A stretch of DNA of 31,681 bases from Succinatimonas sp. CAG:777 (GTDB taxonomy: Bacteria > Pseudomonadota > Gammaproteobacteria > Enterobacterales > Succinivibrionaceae): the NCBI GenBank assembly GCA_000431835.1, contig HF987961.1, positions 1-31,681 on the forward strand, written 5' to 3'. Below the pieces are notes generated by a model that made no database searches, was not told where the DNA came from, and was given only the letters and a program-made list of their open reading frames with translations. Shown here piece after piece: positions 23,686-31,681 of this stretch. The position numbers and the translations under genes are program-made. Numbering within the stretch: position 1 is the stretch's first letter; the number at the start of each line of letters is the position of its first letter.

Positions 23686-24858
23686 CTAATTCTTTAATGC
23701 TGACAAGGCGCTCTTAGCATTGTCATTACCTAATTGGGCTGCCTTTTCATACCAGTAAACAGCCTGGTTCTTGTCTTTAGATGCACAAGAGGTAGTCTCT
23801 TGAGAATTAGGATCAAAGTATTGTCCATAGGTATAAGCTACAGTTCCATCTTTTCTGCCATAGCTTGAGAACAGTCTCTTGCCTAAATCGCACTTATCTT
23901 TAGAAAAAGCATCTTTTGCAAAGGCAGATACTGTAGCACTATCAGGCTTTGAAGCAATACAGTTTTTAATCATGACGTTATCAGGATCTGAAGTGATGAC
24001 ACAAACTGAAGAAGCTGTTGCAGCTGAGTTGTCAGCTACATTAGGTTCTGTTTGAGCCGGTTCATTGTCTTGAGGCTCAGTAGTATTATCAGATGAGCTG
24101 TTATCTGAGGCTGTGTTATCTGATTGAGAGTTATCCTCAGTTGCAGCATTGTCATCTTTTGCTGAATTATCATTTGTCTCTTCTGTCTGCTCTTTAGGTG
24201 TAGGCTCATTAGCATTTGATGAGTTATCTTTTGAACCACCAAAGAAGCCTGCTAAGAACAGAGCTAACAGACCTAAGATAAAGAGTAACAAAATGATTGC
24301 ACCAATAATGGCAAGGATTTTTCCCTTACCAGAACTCTTTGTAGCTACAGTGGTTGTAGTAGCAGTTGCAGCTTCATTTAAAACCGCATCTGATGATTTA
24401 ATCTCATCAACTGTAGCTTTATCTTCAGTAAAAGTAGGTTCTTTTTTCTCATTAAAGGTAGCAGCGTTAATGCTCTCACCTTCTTTTTTAACGTAATCCT
24501 GAATTACTTTTAGTGTTCCTGTTACGCTTGCATCAAAATAAGCAGGATCACCTACAGTTTTTAAACTTACAGGATCATATTCAAGAGCTTTTACTTTAAA
24601 CTTGCCACCAAATGAATTTACCTTTTGAGCTAGTTCATTGTTAATTTCAGGGGGCAAAGGAGCACTAAAGCCATTATTATCAAATCCTATTTCCTCAGGT
24701 TTTAAGGAAACTCTTTTTAACTCTGTACTGCCGTTTGGGTCAAAGAAGGTTAGATCTAGACCTGTACTTACCATCAAGTCGTTTGAAAATGAATTTGACT
24801 TTAAAACGATAGAGCAACCATTACTTGTTGGTACTAACTCTGCAATTTTCTCTGCCAT
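23686..24858 (-). CDS. Single-pass membrane protein with C-terminal Sel1-like repeat
   Basis: 390 residues, not assigned to a named family. The N-terminal part (1-115) is a beta-rich cytoplasmic-type domain. A Thr/Ala linker leads to one membrane helix (about 181-207). A disordered Asp/Asn/Glu/Thr-rich linker (about 209-285) then precedes a small C-terminal domain with four Cys and a Sel1-like motif (AVYWYEKAAQLGNDNA, about 368-383). The plan of cytoplasmic domain, Leu-rich helix, acidic linker and Cys-rich outer domain is the same as in the SrfA-like proteins downstream, although sequence similarity is not obvious. AAGGAT supports the ATG. It probably links SrfB/SrfC to the periplasmic parts. 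Confidence 0.75.
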   Translation of the reverse strand: MAEKIAELVPTSNGCSIVLKSNSFSNDLMVSTGLDLTFFDPNGSTELKRVSLKPEEIGFDNNGFSAPLPPEINNELAQKVNSFGGKFKVKALEYDPVSLKTVGDPAYFDASVTGTLKVIQDYVKKEGESINAATFNEKKEPTFTEDKATVDEIKSSDAVLNEAATATTTTVATKSSGKGKILAIIGAIILLLFILGLLALFLAGFFGGSKDNSSNANEPTPKEQTEETNDNSAKDDNAATEDNSQSDNTASDNSSSDNTTEPQDNEPAQTEPNVADNSAATASSVCVITSDPDNVMIKNCIASKPDSATVSAFAKDAFSKDKCDLGKRLFSSYGRKDGTVAYTYGQYFDPNSQETTSCASKDKNQAVYWYEKAAQLGNDNAKSALSALKN

Positions 24859-24899
24859 ATTATCCTTCTTAAAATTCTGTTCACAGTTTTATCAGTGTC

Positions 24900-27731
24900 T
24901 TATGCTAAACCTGCAGCCTGTTCCATAGTATCTAAGTAAGAGCACAACTCATTGTTTTGAGCAACACTTAGGTTGTACTTACTCTCTGCTGTGAGATTTC
25001 TTACACTCATCAAATCAATAAAGACACTAAAGTAATCGTGGTAATAGTGATCCTCAATATTATCAACTAGTGACTTGTCGATATTAGGAACCATACACAT
25101 ATCAGGATCTGAGTACTTAATGTTCTCTTTAAAGAAATCTCTGTCAGAATCATCTTTATCGACATGAGTAATTGATTCTCTATTTAAAGTACCTACATAA
25201 AGGTAAGTATTAAAATCAGAGATTAACTTTAAAGCTCGCATGCACTGTCCTAAAGCTAGTGCATCACGGCTTGACATATTGCCTTCATATGGCTCTAGTT
25301 TTGCAATGACCTCATCTTCGACTTTAAGCGCTGTATAGGCTTTTGATAACTCATTGGTGTAGTTTGTAAGTAATGACTTCAATCTCTCTTTTAAGTCTTT
25401 ATCTGAGACAAACTGATTATTGTTATCTAAAAAGATTGAATAACAAGCTACAGCCTCAGGATCTTTTTGAACTTCACTTAAGATAGCCTTTCTCTTTTGC
25501 TCTGATAAGTTTCTTAACAAGTTTGCATAAATCTCATTAAAGAAATCACCATCACAGATTGATACAAGATTATCCTCTCTCATCTTAGTCAGTGCTCTGG
25601 CAAATCTGTAGGAGTTGTTGCTGTTACCATCTGACTGATTGTCAGTGTAATCTTTAAAGGCTTTATCTTTATCAATTTCAATAAAGTCGCGTAAGTAACT
25701 TAAAGTACCTGCTACTCTGTCACACTGTAACAGTTCCTGCATAAGTTTAAGCCCCTTAGCATAAGCTTCTTTTTGTGCCTTAGCGCCTTCGCGCTTAGCA
25801 TACAAGGATAGAGCATCAACAATTTCTTTTACATCTTTTAGAACCAAATCACAGGTTCTGTCTTTGTTAACTTTGTAGTCAGCAAAGTTCTCTCTTAAGA
25901 AAGAAGCTAAATAGTTAACACCACCATCACTTGGCTTTAAAACCTCATCAATAGTCTTACAGCTACCGTCTTTTTCATGGTAAACGTACTTTAATTCTGG
26001 GCATGAGGAGATCCTAGTCTTGTACTCTTCTATCTGAGTTTTTACGTATTCATTAGGTAAGAAATCAACTTCTTTACCTTTTTCTTTTACGTACATATCA
26101 TCAGTTTCAGGAATATTTGGCTTTCTTACAAAGAAGAACTGATTAAATGGAACACCTTTTACCCACTCATCAACCCAGGTATGATGGAATGACTCTAAAG
26201 CTTTGTTAATCTTTGAGCTGATACCTGAGTAATCCACTACTACAGTAGGATCCCCCTTTTCTTTAGCTCTTTCATTAGATTTTGCTTTATCAAGGCCTAA
26301 ACATGAGCAACTGTCAAAACGGGTAAAAGCTCCAATTAAAGGAATTTTGCCAAATTTAGCTCTTTCATCAGCAGTTCTGCCTACATTCTCGTATACCCAG
26401 TGCTCAATGCTGTTAATCTGTTCTTCTAAAACTTCCTGCTGTTTAGATACAGCTACACACCATAAGAGCACATCAATTTCATGACGGTCACAGTAAAGTT
26501 CAAATAAGTAACCTACCTTACCACGACGCAAGTACTCAGTTGTGTCTGTATTTGGATCTTTAAATTTCTCAATTTCATCAGTCTTTCTTGAGCGACAACC
26601 TGGGAAATCCAAAACATCAAAACCGTCGGCATTACTCTCTTTTGGTAATGGGAAGGAGAACTCACGGGCAGCAAAGGTCAATGAAGCAAAGGAGATGGTC
26701 TTTTTTATCTCATTGCCATCGTTTACTATCACCACCTCTACACTCTTACTTGGATCGTCTTTATCTTTAAAGACATTCTTTAAAACACCAATATCAAGTA
26801 AGGTACCATCCTCACGGCGACGGAAATCATTTTCATTGGCATTAGGATCTTCAATAAAGCAGTTTAAAGGTACATATACAGAACTTGCCCCTTCCAACTC
26901 CAAAAGCTGCTTTCCTAATTCAGTAAACAAAGTAGTAAAGGCATCTAACTCATTCCACAGGATTGAGAACATCTTTGCTCGTCCTGCAAAGTTTAGTTTA
27001 GATACTAACTTTCTGCATTCAGACCAGAAATAACAGTCAATTGGGAATTTAGCATTATCACCAAAATCACTTTTAGACTTTCTAATTGCATATTTGGCAA
27101 TAGAAACTACATCATAGTCATGGATGTAGCTTTTCTCATCTTTTAAAGCATATTTATCAGACTTTAAGTCCTCAAAGAAGTTCTTTAAAAACTCAGTAGA
27201 GCCGATTTTCTGGTTTTGAGCTGACAAGTAGTCGCTTTGAGAACCAGCAGGAACTGCTTTTAAGTTTAAATCTGAGTTATAAGAGTTAATGAGTACCTTG
27301 ACTAAATCAGCCTCATTAAAGACTTTTACTTTAATTGGAAAGCCTGAAACGCCCTTATCATCAAACTTGGTAAAGCGGGTGACAATACCTGTTGCCTCAA
27401 AGTCACCGCCTATAGGGTTCATGTGATTGAAGAAACTTACCTTTTTACCGTCAAAAGTAGCTGTTAAATCATCACCACCAAAGGATGCTAAAGTTGAAAC
27501 AAGGTAACTCTTACCTGCCTGAGAGGCGCCAAAGACACCTACAGTAGTCTTTACAGGCAGTACATCGTAAGCTGTTTTGGACTCTTCAATTAAAGAGCAG
27601 AGTTTGACTTCAAGAGAATTTCTCTTTTCCTGTACATTCTTATCATCAATACCTTCAAACCAAGGAATTACCTTTTGACATGTTGATGCAACCTCATTGA
27701 GGCGGTTATTTGTAAATGTATTTAAAGTCAT
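24900..27731 (-). CDS. srfC: SrfC-like P-loop GTPase (dynamin-like class)
   Basis: 943 residues. The N-terminal domain is a large P-loop NTPase: Walker A GASQAGKS (68-75), a conserved TGIVTRF (about 114-120) where the switch I Thr could lie, and a G3-type DFPG (375-378) in a FDVLDFPGCRSRK context. The remaining ~500 residues are mainly helical. Length, domain plan and position directly after a SrfB-like gene identify it as SrfC family; I judge this from recalled family features, not from a search. Family members are named virulence factors in Salmonella because of SsrB regulation, but their molecular role is unsettled. The start is 8 bases after the SrfB-like stop with AAGG upstream. Likely cytoplasmic, possibly membrane-associated. 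Confidence 0.85.
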   Translation of the reverse strand: MTLNTFTNNRLNEVASTCQKVIPWFEGIDDKNVQEKRNSLEVKLCSLIEESKTAYDVLPVKTTVGVFGASQAGKSYLVSTLASFGGDDLTATFDGKKVSFFNHMNPIGGDFEATGIVTRFTKFDDKGVSGFPIKVKVFNEADLVKVLINSYNSDLNLKAVPAGSQSDYLSAQNQKIGSTEFLKNFFEDLKSDKYALKDEKSYIHDYDVVSIAKYAIRKSKSDFGDNAKFPIDCYFWSECRKLVSKLNFAGRAKMFSILWNELDAFTTLFTELGKQLLELEGASSVYVPLNCFIEDPNANENDFRRREDGTLLDIGVLKNVFKDKDDPSKSVEVVIVNDGNEIKKTISFASLTFAAREFSFPLPKESNADGFDVLDFPGCRSRKTDEIEKFKDPNTDTTEYLRRGKVGYLFELYCDRHEIDVLLWCVAVSKQQEVLEEQINSIEHWVYENVGRTADERAKFGKIPLIGAFTRFDSCSCLGLDKAKSNERAKEKGDPTVVVDYSGISSKINKALESFHHTWVDEWVKGVPFNQFFFVRKPNIPETDDMYVKEKGKEVDFLPNEYVKTQIEEYKTRISSCPELKYVYHEKDGSCKTIDEVLKPSDGGVNYLASFLRENFADYKVNKDRTCDLVLKDVKEIVDALSLYAKREGAKAQKEAYAKGLKLMQELLQCDRVAGTLSYLRDFIEIDKDKAFKDYTDNQSDGNSNNSYRFARALTKMREDNLVSICDGDFFNEIYANLLRNLSEQKRKAILSEVQKDPEAVACYSIFLDNNNQFVSDKDLKERLKSLLTNYTNELSKAYTALKVEDEVIAKLEPYEGNMSSRDALALGQCMRALKLISDFNTYLYVGTLNRESITHVDKDDSDRDFFKENIKYSDPDMCMVPNIDKSLVDNIEDHYYHDYFSVFIDLMSVRNLTAESKYNLSVAQNNELCSYLDTMEQAAGLA

Positions 27732-27739
27732 ATGAAACC

Positions 27740-30700
27740 TTATTTTAGTAATAAACCAGTATTGTTCCAGTATTCTTCATCATCACCTGAGACTGTCTTT
27801 AATCTCAGGTTTAAAAATTCCTTGATAGGAGTTTTATTACAGTCACTTTGAGTTGCATCTTCAATCTTCATTAAGAAAATTGATGGAGCATTGTCAGGAT
27901 CTTCATCTCGCATAAACTTGATACATCCATATACAGGACTGCCTGTGCAAGATTGCTTGCCTTCATAGGTCTGCCCCTGGATCTTCAAGTCATAACGCAT
28001 CTTGCCATCTACATTGCCTGTCATAGCTTTCTTTGCATTCTCTAAGCGACTGAGCTGATCGTCTTTGTAACTTACAATACATGGTTCTAAAAGTGAACTT
28101 AAGGTACGTAGGAACAGCATACGCTGTCTTTTTTTATTAGCATCTTTCTTTTGAGCAATGGTAGATACCAAATCACCCTGATATGAGGATTTATAGTTTG
28201 CTATAGCCTGCTCTTTTAGTTCTGCTCTCTTCTTGTCAGCACCAAAGAGTTTTGACATGCCACCTATTTTTGCATTGTTAGCCTCATCATCGCCATACTT
28301 CTGAGCGCTTGCCTCAAATTGAGCTTCGATATTTTTAGCATCTTGTGCATTCATGCTTTCAAGGGCAATCTTGCCAGTATCAAAGGCCTCTTTCATCTTA
28401 GACAGGCACTCCTGGATATATTCTTTTTCACCACCAGTGTCTACTGCTCTTAATTTAGAGAAAAGCTCTTTATCTAAACGAGCATAATACTCATCAGTAA
28501 AATCTACATCATCAGGGATGATCCACTCTTTAGTATCTTTTACTTTTTGCAGATCATTTACATCATTGTACAGACCTACACTAAAGAGCATTGCTGAATC
28601 AAAGTGAGGATCATAGAACTGTCTGTAACCTAGTTTTAAAGGCAACTCAGTGTTGAATTTTAGATTGCCGTCATCATCTGGTCTGGTAATTCCAGGAATG
28701 TTCTTTACAACATCGGCTCCAGCCTTGGTAAAGATAGTATCCATGTCATATTTTGATGAGCGCTTTTCTACAGGCTCTGATAACTCTGATTCAAATAGCT
28801 GTTCAGCCTTGGTACTGAATCGGTACAGAACCTCGTTCTTATGTAACATACTCTCATTATCTAGTGCGCCAAAGTAACGCATAGGAGTTGAGGATGGTAA
28901 TGGATTAGTGTTAATTCTAAAGTTAATGAGCTTATTAGCATCAGCAATCTTGGTGTAGCCTAAAAGTGCACCAACAACCACTGTAGACTTAGGATCACCG
29001 ATACGACCTTCTTTTACACCAAAGGATGGATACCAGCCATTACACTTATAGTTGTGCATAGAAATGATTCTATATGGTGATAAGGATGACTTACGCTCAA
29101 TAAAGCGTCTTAATCCAGGGATCTTTGAAGGACGTCCGGTTAAAAGCAGGACATCACAGCAGTAAGAATTTACGATGGTATTAAGGTAATTTAAACACTT
29201 GCTGATAACTGAATTCTCACCTCGAGAGATATCGTAATTTATCTGGTATAAGTCAAAGACTAATTTTCTAGATAAGAGATCATAGTCTTTACCTAACTGA
29301 TTATTTAAGTACTCAATTACGCTCTCGTCTACAGCCTTTTTACCCTCTTCTAGAAACACCTCATCATTAGGATTATTCAACATCTCAAGATTACACTTGT
29401 CTTTACACAGGATAAAATCTTCAACTGTACCCTCAACAGAAATATCGGTATGACCTGCTGGTACTTTTTCTAAAGATTCAATCCTAGATAAAATTCTGTA
29501 GGCAACTTTTGAAAAGATCTGCTCTACTGTCTGTACACGGTTCTTACGATTTTTTACATCCTGTCCAGACATGTTACCTATAATCTTAGATAACTCCTCA
29601 TTAGAGCCTAATTTTGGAATGATGTAGTTTCTTATGATATCTAAGACTAAATCGTCACCTGCAATCTTAAAGCCATCACGTAAGACTTCTCTTATCTGAA
29701 TTGATGCATTCTGATTGCTTACTTCTTCAGAAAAATTGCCGTTGTCATAATCAGTTGACTCTTCACACTTTCTGTCAGGGAAGCTGTAATCAGCAATTAC
29801 TAAATCAGTAGTACCACCACCTATATCAATTGAAGCAATTCTAGCAGATACGGATGAGGCTATCAGATTGCTTGACTTTGGACGGCTGATTTCATTAAAT
29901 CTGCCATCAGCGTCAGGGCGTCGGATCTCTTTAATAAAGGACTTACAGTTACCGTTGAAGACTCTTTGGGTCTCGTTATACAGATATACCATTTGACCTG
30001 CTAAGGTTTCATCCCATTTTAAGAAGATCTGAGGTACTTCAGGAAACATTAAGCGAGCCTTTTCTACATAATGGAACTCGTTAGCTGGAGTTGGATCGTA
30101 ACCGTAAGCTTTCCAAATGACACCAATTGCCTGATAAGCACATGATCTGAAAATCTCTCGTTCAACATCTGGCATTGAAGGCGGTGTAGTTAGAACAATT
30201 GATTTTAGTTTTCTAGGCAAGGCATGATCTTCCATAGATGAACGGTAATAGTAACTGTTCATCTGCATCATTGCCTGCAAGATGATCTCAATTAACATGA
30301 AAGTCATAGCTGACTTTCCTGAGTAATTAGCCTTTAACTGACTGTCGTCACCTGTGCTTGCAAATAAGGCATCACCTGTTGAATTTAAGAACTTTGATAC
30401 AGGCAGATAGGTAGCAGCCTTCTCTCCTTCTTTGTTCTTTAAAAGATCAAAGTACAGTTTTTCATTCTTTTCATTACGACGGTATACAGGTGTCTGATAA
30501 TAGGTTGTATTAAATTTCCACTCAGATTTAGGGGTGTCGTTAATCTGCCATAAATAGCGCTTAGGAGAGTTAAGTCCGGTGTTGCCCTCATTACCCTTGG
30601 CCATAGCAGCAAGTTTGGTAGCCTCGGTACCAACGCGGGCTAATGAAGGCCACTTAAAGGCATCTAATCTTGAGGAGATATCAGAGCAATAGTTAAAATC

Positions 30701-31681
30701 AAAATTTGCTCTCTGGAACTGAATTCTGCTTGCAAAGGCACCAGAATATACATGCTCTGGAGCGTTTAAATCACGAATGATAAGAGGTGTACTGTTAGGG
30801 AAAGTATCAGAGCTGCTTAACATTGAAGTGCCCTCTTCTACTAACAGACCACAAGTACGAGAATTACCAATATCTAAGATTAAACTTACATCTAAAGAGC
30901 TGTCAGTCTCTGTATGAGTCTTATCAAAGTGAATGAGCTTAATATCATTAGGCATAAAGAAATGCTTAATGAAAGCTAAAACATTCAGATAGTGTTTTTC
31001 ATAAACTCTGTTCTTAATGTATTGGTCATCATCGGTAGTAGCTTTAGCCTTTTCTGCAGGATTGTTTGTAGATAAAGGATAAATCTCCTTCATGATGCTC
31101 TTAATCCACTCTGAGACAAAGCTGATACCATTTTTACCATTTAATAATGAGGTAGCTTCAATACCATCTCTAAAGGTAAAGCTTGTATCAATATCAACAG
31201 AAGATGGTGCATTGTGAAGTGCTTCATTATCCTGACTGTTATCAACAGTAGTATCAAAAGCTAAGGTTAAGTGATAGCGACCGCCCTTTTCTTCAGCCTG
31301 TCTAGCTTCACTTAAATTGATGATTCTTGCTCGAGCCCAGTTAGCAGGACCTTCCATTTTACCTTTATTAAAGTAAGGAACAGGAAACCACACACCATTG
31401 AACAGCTTTAAAGACTCTAAAACTCTAACGTCATTTTCAGAATCAAACTCTTCAACAACTTCTCTAGACTGTTCATAATCAAGTGATTCATCGACAATAT
31501 ATTTATCCTGAGCACGATTTAATCTTAATCTTGCAAAATGATCACCCATGCCACTGATTTTTACGAATTTGCCGAATTTTACATAGGCAGGATAGGTATT
31601 CAGATCATCTGACTCAAAGTTGATTTCATTAGCAGGATTTTTGTCAGATTCAAAATTGATTTCAAAGTCTAAGAACTGAAC
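27740..31681 (-). CDS. srfB: SrfB-like actin/Hsp70-fold ATPase, 5' end beyond the window
   Basis: The frame is open to the right edge, so the ATG at 31549 is internal; 1313 residues are visible. Numbered from the edge, the nucleotide-binding signatures of the Hsp70/actin fold are LILDIGNSRTCG (about 267-278, phosphate 1) and SIDIGGGTTDLV (about 617-628, phosphate 2). A later LLLTGRPSKIPGLRRF resembles the adenosine-binding segment. Size and the gene that follows mark it as SrfB family. The visible N-terminal part has the short repeat EINFESD twice in 22 residues. The C-terminal ~250 residues are helical and charged. Inference: an ATP-driven switch that works with the SrfC-like GTPase. Its promoter, and any genes before it, lie outside the window. 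Confidence 0.85.
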   Translation of the reverse strand, partial: VQFLDFEINFESDKNPANEINFESDDLNTYPAYVKFGKFVKISGMGDHFARLRLNRAQDKYIVDESLDYEQSREVVEEFDSENDVRVLESLKLFNGVWFPVPYFNKGKMEGPANWARARIINLSEARQAEEKGGRYHLTLAFDTTVDNSQDNEALHNAPSSVDIDTSFTFRDGIEATSLLNGKNGISFVSEWIKSIMKEIYPLSTNNPAEKAKATTDDDQYIKNRVYEKHYLNVLAFIKHFFMPNDIKLIHFDKTHTETDSSLDVSLILDIGNSRTCGLLVEEGTSMLSSSDTFPNSTPLIIRDLNAPEHVYSGAFASRIQFQRANFDFNYCSDISSRLDAFKWPSLARVGTEATKLAAMAKGNEGNTGLNSPKRYLWQINDTPKSEWKFNTTYYQTPVYRRNEKNEKLYFDLLKNKEGEKAATYLPVSKFLNSTGDALFASTGDDSQLKANYSGKSAMTFMLIEIILQAMMQMNSYYYRSSMEDHALPRKLKSIVLTTPPSMPDVEREIFRSCAYQAIGVIWKAYGYDPTPANEFHYVEKARLMFPEVPQIFLKWDETLAGQMVYLYNETQRVFNGNCKSFIKEIRRPDADGRFNEISRPKSSNLIASSVSARIASIDIGGGTTDLVIADYSFPDRKCEESTDYDNGNFSEEVSNQNASIQIREVLRDGFKIAGDDLVLDIIRNYIIPKLGSNEELSKIIGNMSGQDVKNRKNRVQTVEQIFSKVAYRILSRIESLEKVPAGHTDISVEGTVEDFILCKDKCNLEMLNNPNDEVFLEEGKKAVDESVIEYLNNQLGKDYDLLSRKLVFDLYQINYDISRGENSVISKCLNYLNTIVNSYCCDVLLLTGRPSKIPGLRRFIERKSSLSPYRIISMHNYKCNGWYPSFGVKEGRIGDPKSTVVVGALLGYTKIADANKLINFRINTNPLPSSTPMRYFGALDNESMLHKNEVLYRFSTKAEQLFESELSEPVEKRSSKYDMDTIFTKAGADVVKNIPGITRPDDDGNLKFNTELPLKLGYRQFYDPHFDSAMLFSVGLYNDVNDLQKVKDTKEWIIPDDVDFTDEYYARLDKELFSKLRAVDTGGEKEYIQECLSKMKEAFDTGKIALESMNAQDAKNIEAQFEASAQKYGDDEANNAKIGGMSKLFGADKKRAELKEQAIANYKSSYQGDLVSTIAQKKDANKKRQRMLFLRTLSSLLEPCIVSYKDDQLSRLENAKKAMTGNVDGKMRYDLKIQGQTYEGKQSCTGSPVYGCIKFMRDEDPDNAPSIFLMKIEDATQSDCNKTPIKEFLNLRLKTVSGDDEEYWNNTGLLLK

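Noticed and set aside
24036..24242. 68-codon minus-strand frame in the acidic linker of the Sel1-like membrane protein
   Set aside because: It is an alternative frame of a repetitive Asp/Asn/Thr linker and has no independent support.
26542..27033. 163-codon plus-strand frame opposite the SrfC-like gene
   Set aside because: It lies fully inside a 943-codon gene with clear P-loop motifs on the other strand, and its translation is Ser/Phe/Leu-rich as expected of an antisense shadow.
1..31681. CRISPR arrays, tRNA or rRNA genes, insertion sequences
   Set aside because: No regularly spaced direct repeats, cloverleaf, rRNA core motif or transposase with terminal inverted repeats was seen by eye; a tRNA or repeat scan was not possible here.

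Overview
The window is low-GC DNA with an almost entirely minus-strand gene order. Housekeeping genes (dgt, glgC, prfA-prmC) are of proteobacterial type, and dgt and glgC resemble enteric versions. Together with an AAA-ATPase/PD-(D/E)XK nuclease gene of the kind expanded in anaerobic gut bacteria and a large Srf-type cluster, this suggests a gammaproteobacterium, possibly of the Succinivibrionaceae. That placement is inference from gene content; there is no rRNA or other taxonomic marker here.

Layout, left to right. (1) 1-1263, plus strand: the 3' part of an AAA-ATPase/PD-(D/E)XK nuclease gene that enters from outside the window, then a bidirectional terminator-like hairpin. (2) 1409-4304, minus: dgt (dGTPase) and glgC (ADP-glucose pyrophosphorylase), with two CRP-like sites upstream of glgC. 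(3) 4771-5262, plus: a broken C-terminal copy of the nuclease family seen at the left edge. (4) 5384-9339, minus: a tandem array of six divergent copies of one ~190-residue protein family of unknown function; the fourth copy is split by a frameshift at a run of eight A. (5) 9340-9690: a gene-poor stretch ending in a strong plus-strand terminator with no recognised gene in front of it, so a possible small RNA or small-ORF transcript. (6) 9689-11619, minus: prmC and prfA. (7) 11824-12465, minus: an orphan unknown protein with its own terminator. (8) 12886-13397, minus: a remnant of a plasmid pRiA4b ORF-3-like gene with two frameshifts. (9) 13521-31681, minus: the dominant feature, an 11-gene operon running to the right edge.

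The big operon, in transcription order, encodes: a SrfB-like actin/Hsp70-fold ATPase (its 5' end lies outside the window), a SrfC-like P-loop GTPase, a single-pass membrane protein with a C-terminal Sel1-like repeat, an exported PpkA-like von Willebrand A (vWA) protein without a kinase domain, an ABC ATPase and its FtsX/MacB/LolC-type permease, an exported FGE/SUMF1-fold protein with a long coiled coil, a SrfA-like membrane protein carrying a periplasmic vWA domain, a second SrfA-like membrane protein, and two coiled-coil lipoproteins. Gaps are mostly 1-42 nt, one pair overlaps, and a hairpin terminator follows the last gene. Predicted locations run from cytoplasm through inner membrane and periplasm to lipoproteins, which suggests one envelope-spanning NTP-driven machine. 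Its function is not established by the sequence.

The most interesting points are this extended Srf system (especially the duplicated SrfA-like scaffold with a vWA fusion), the six-copy orphan family with a possibly slippery frameshift, and the plus-strand terminator at 9654-9690.
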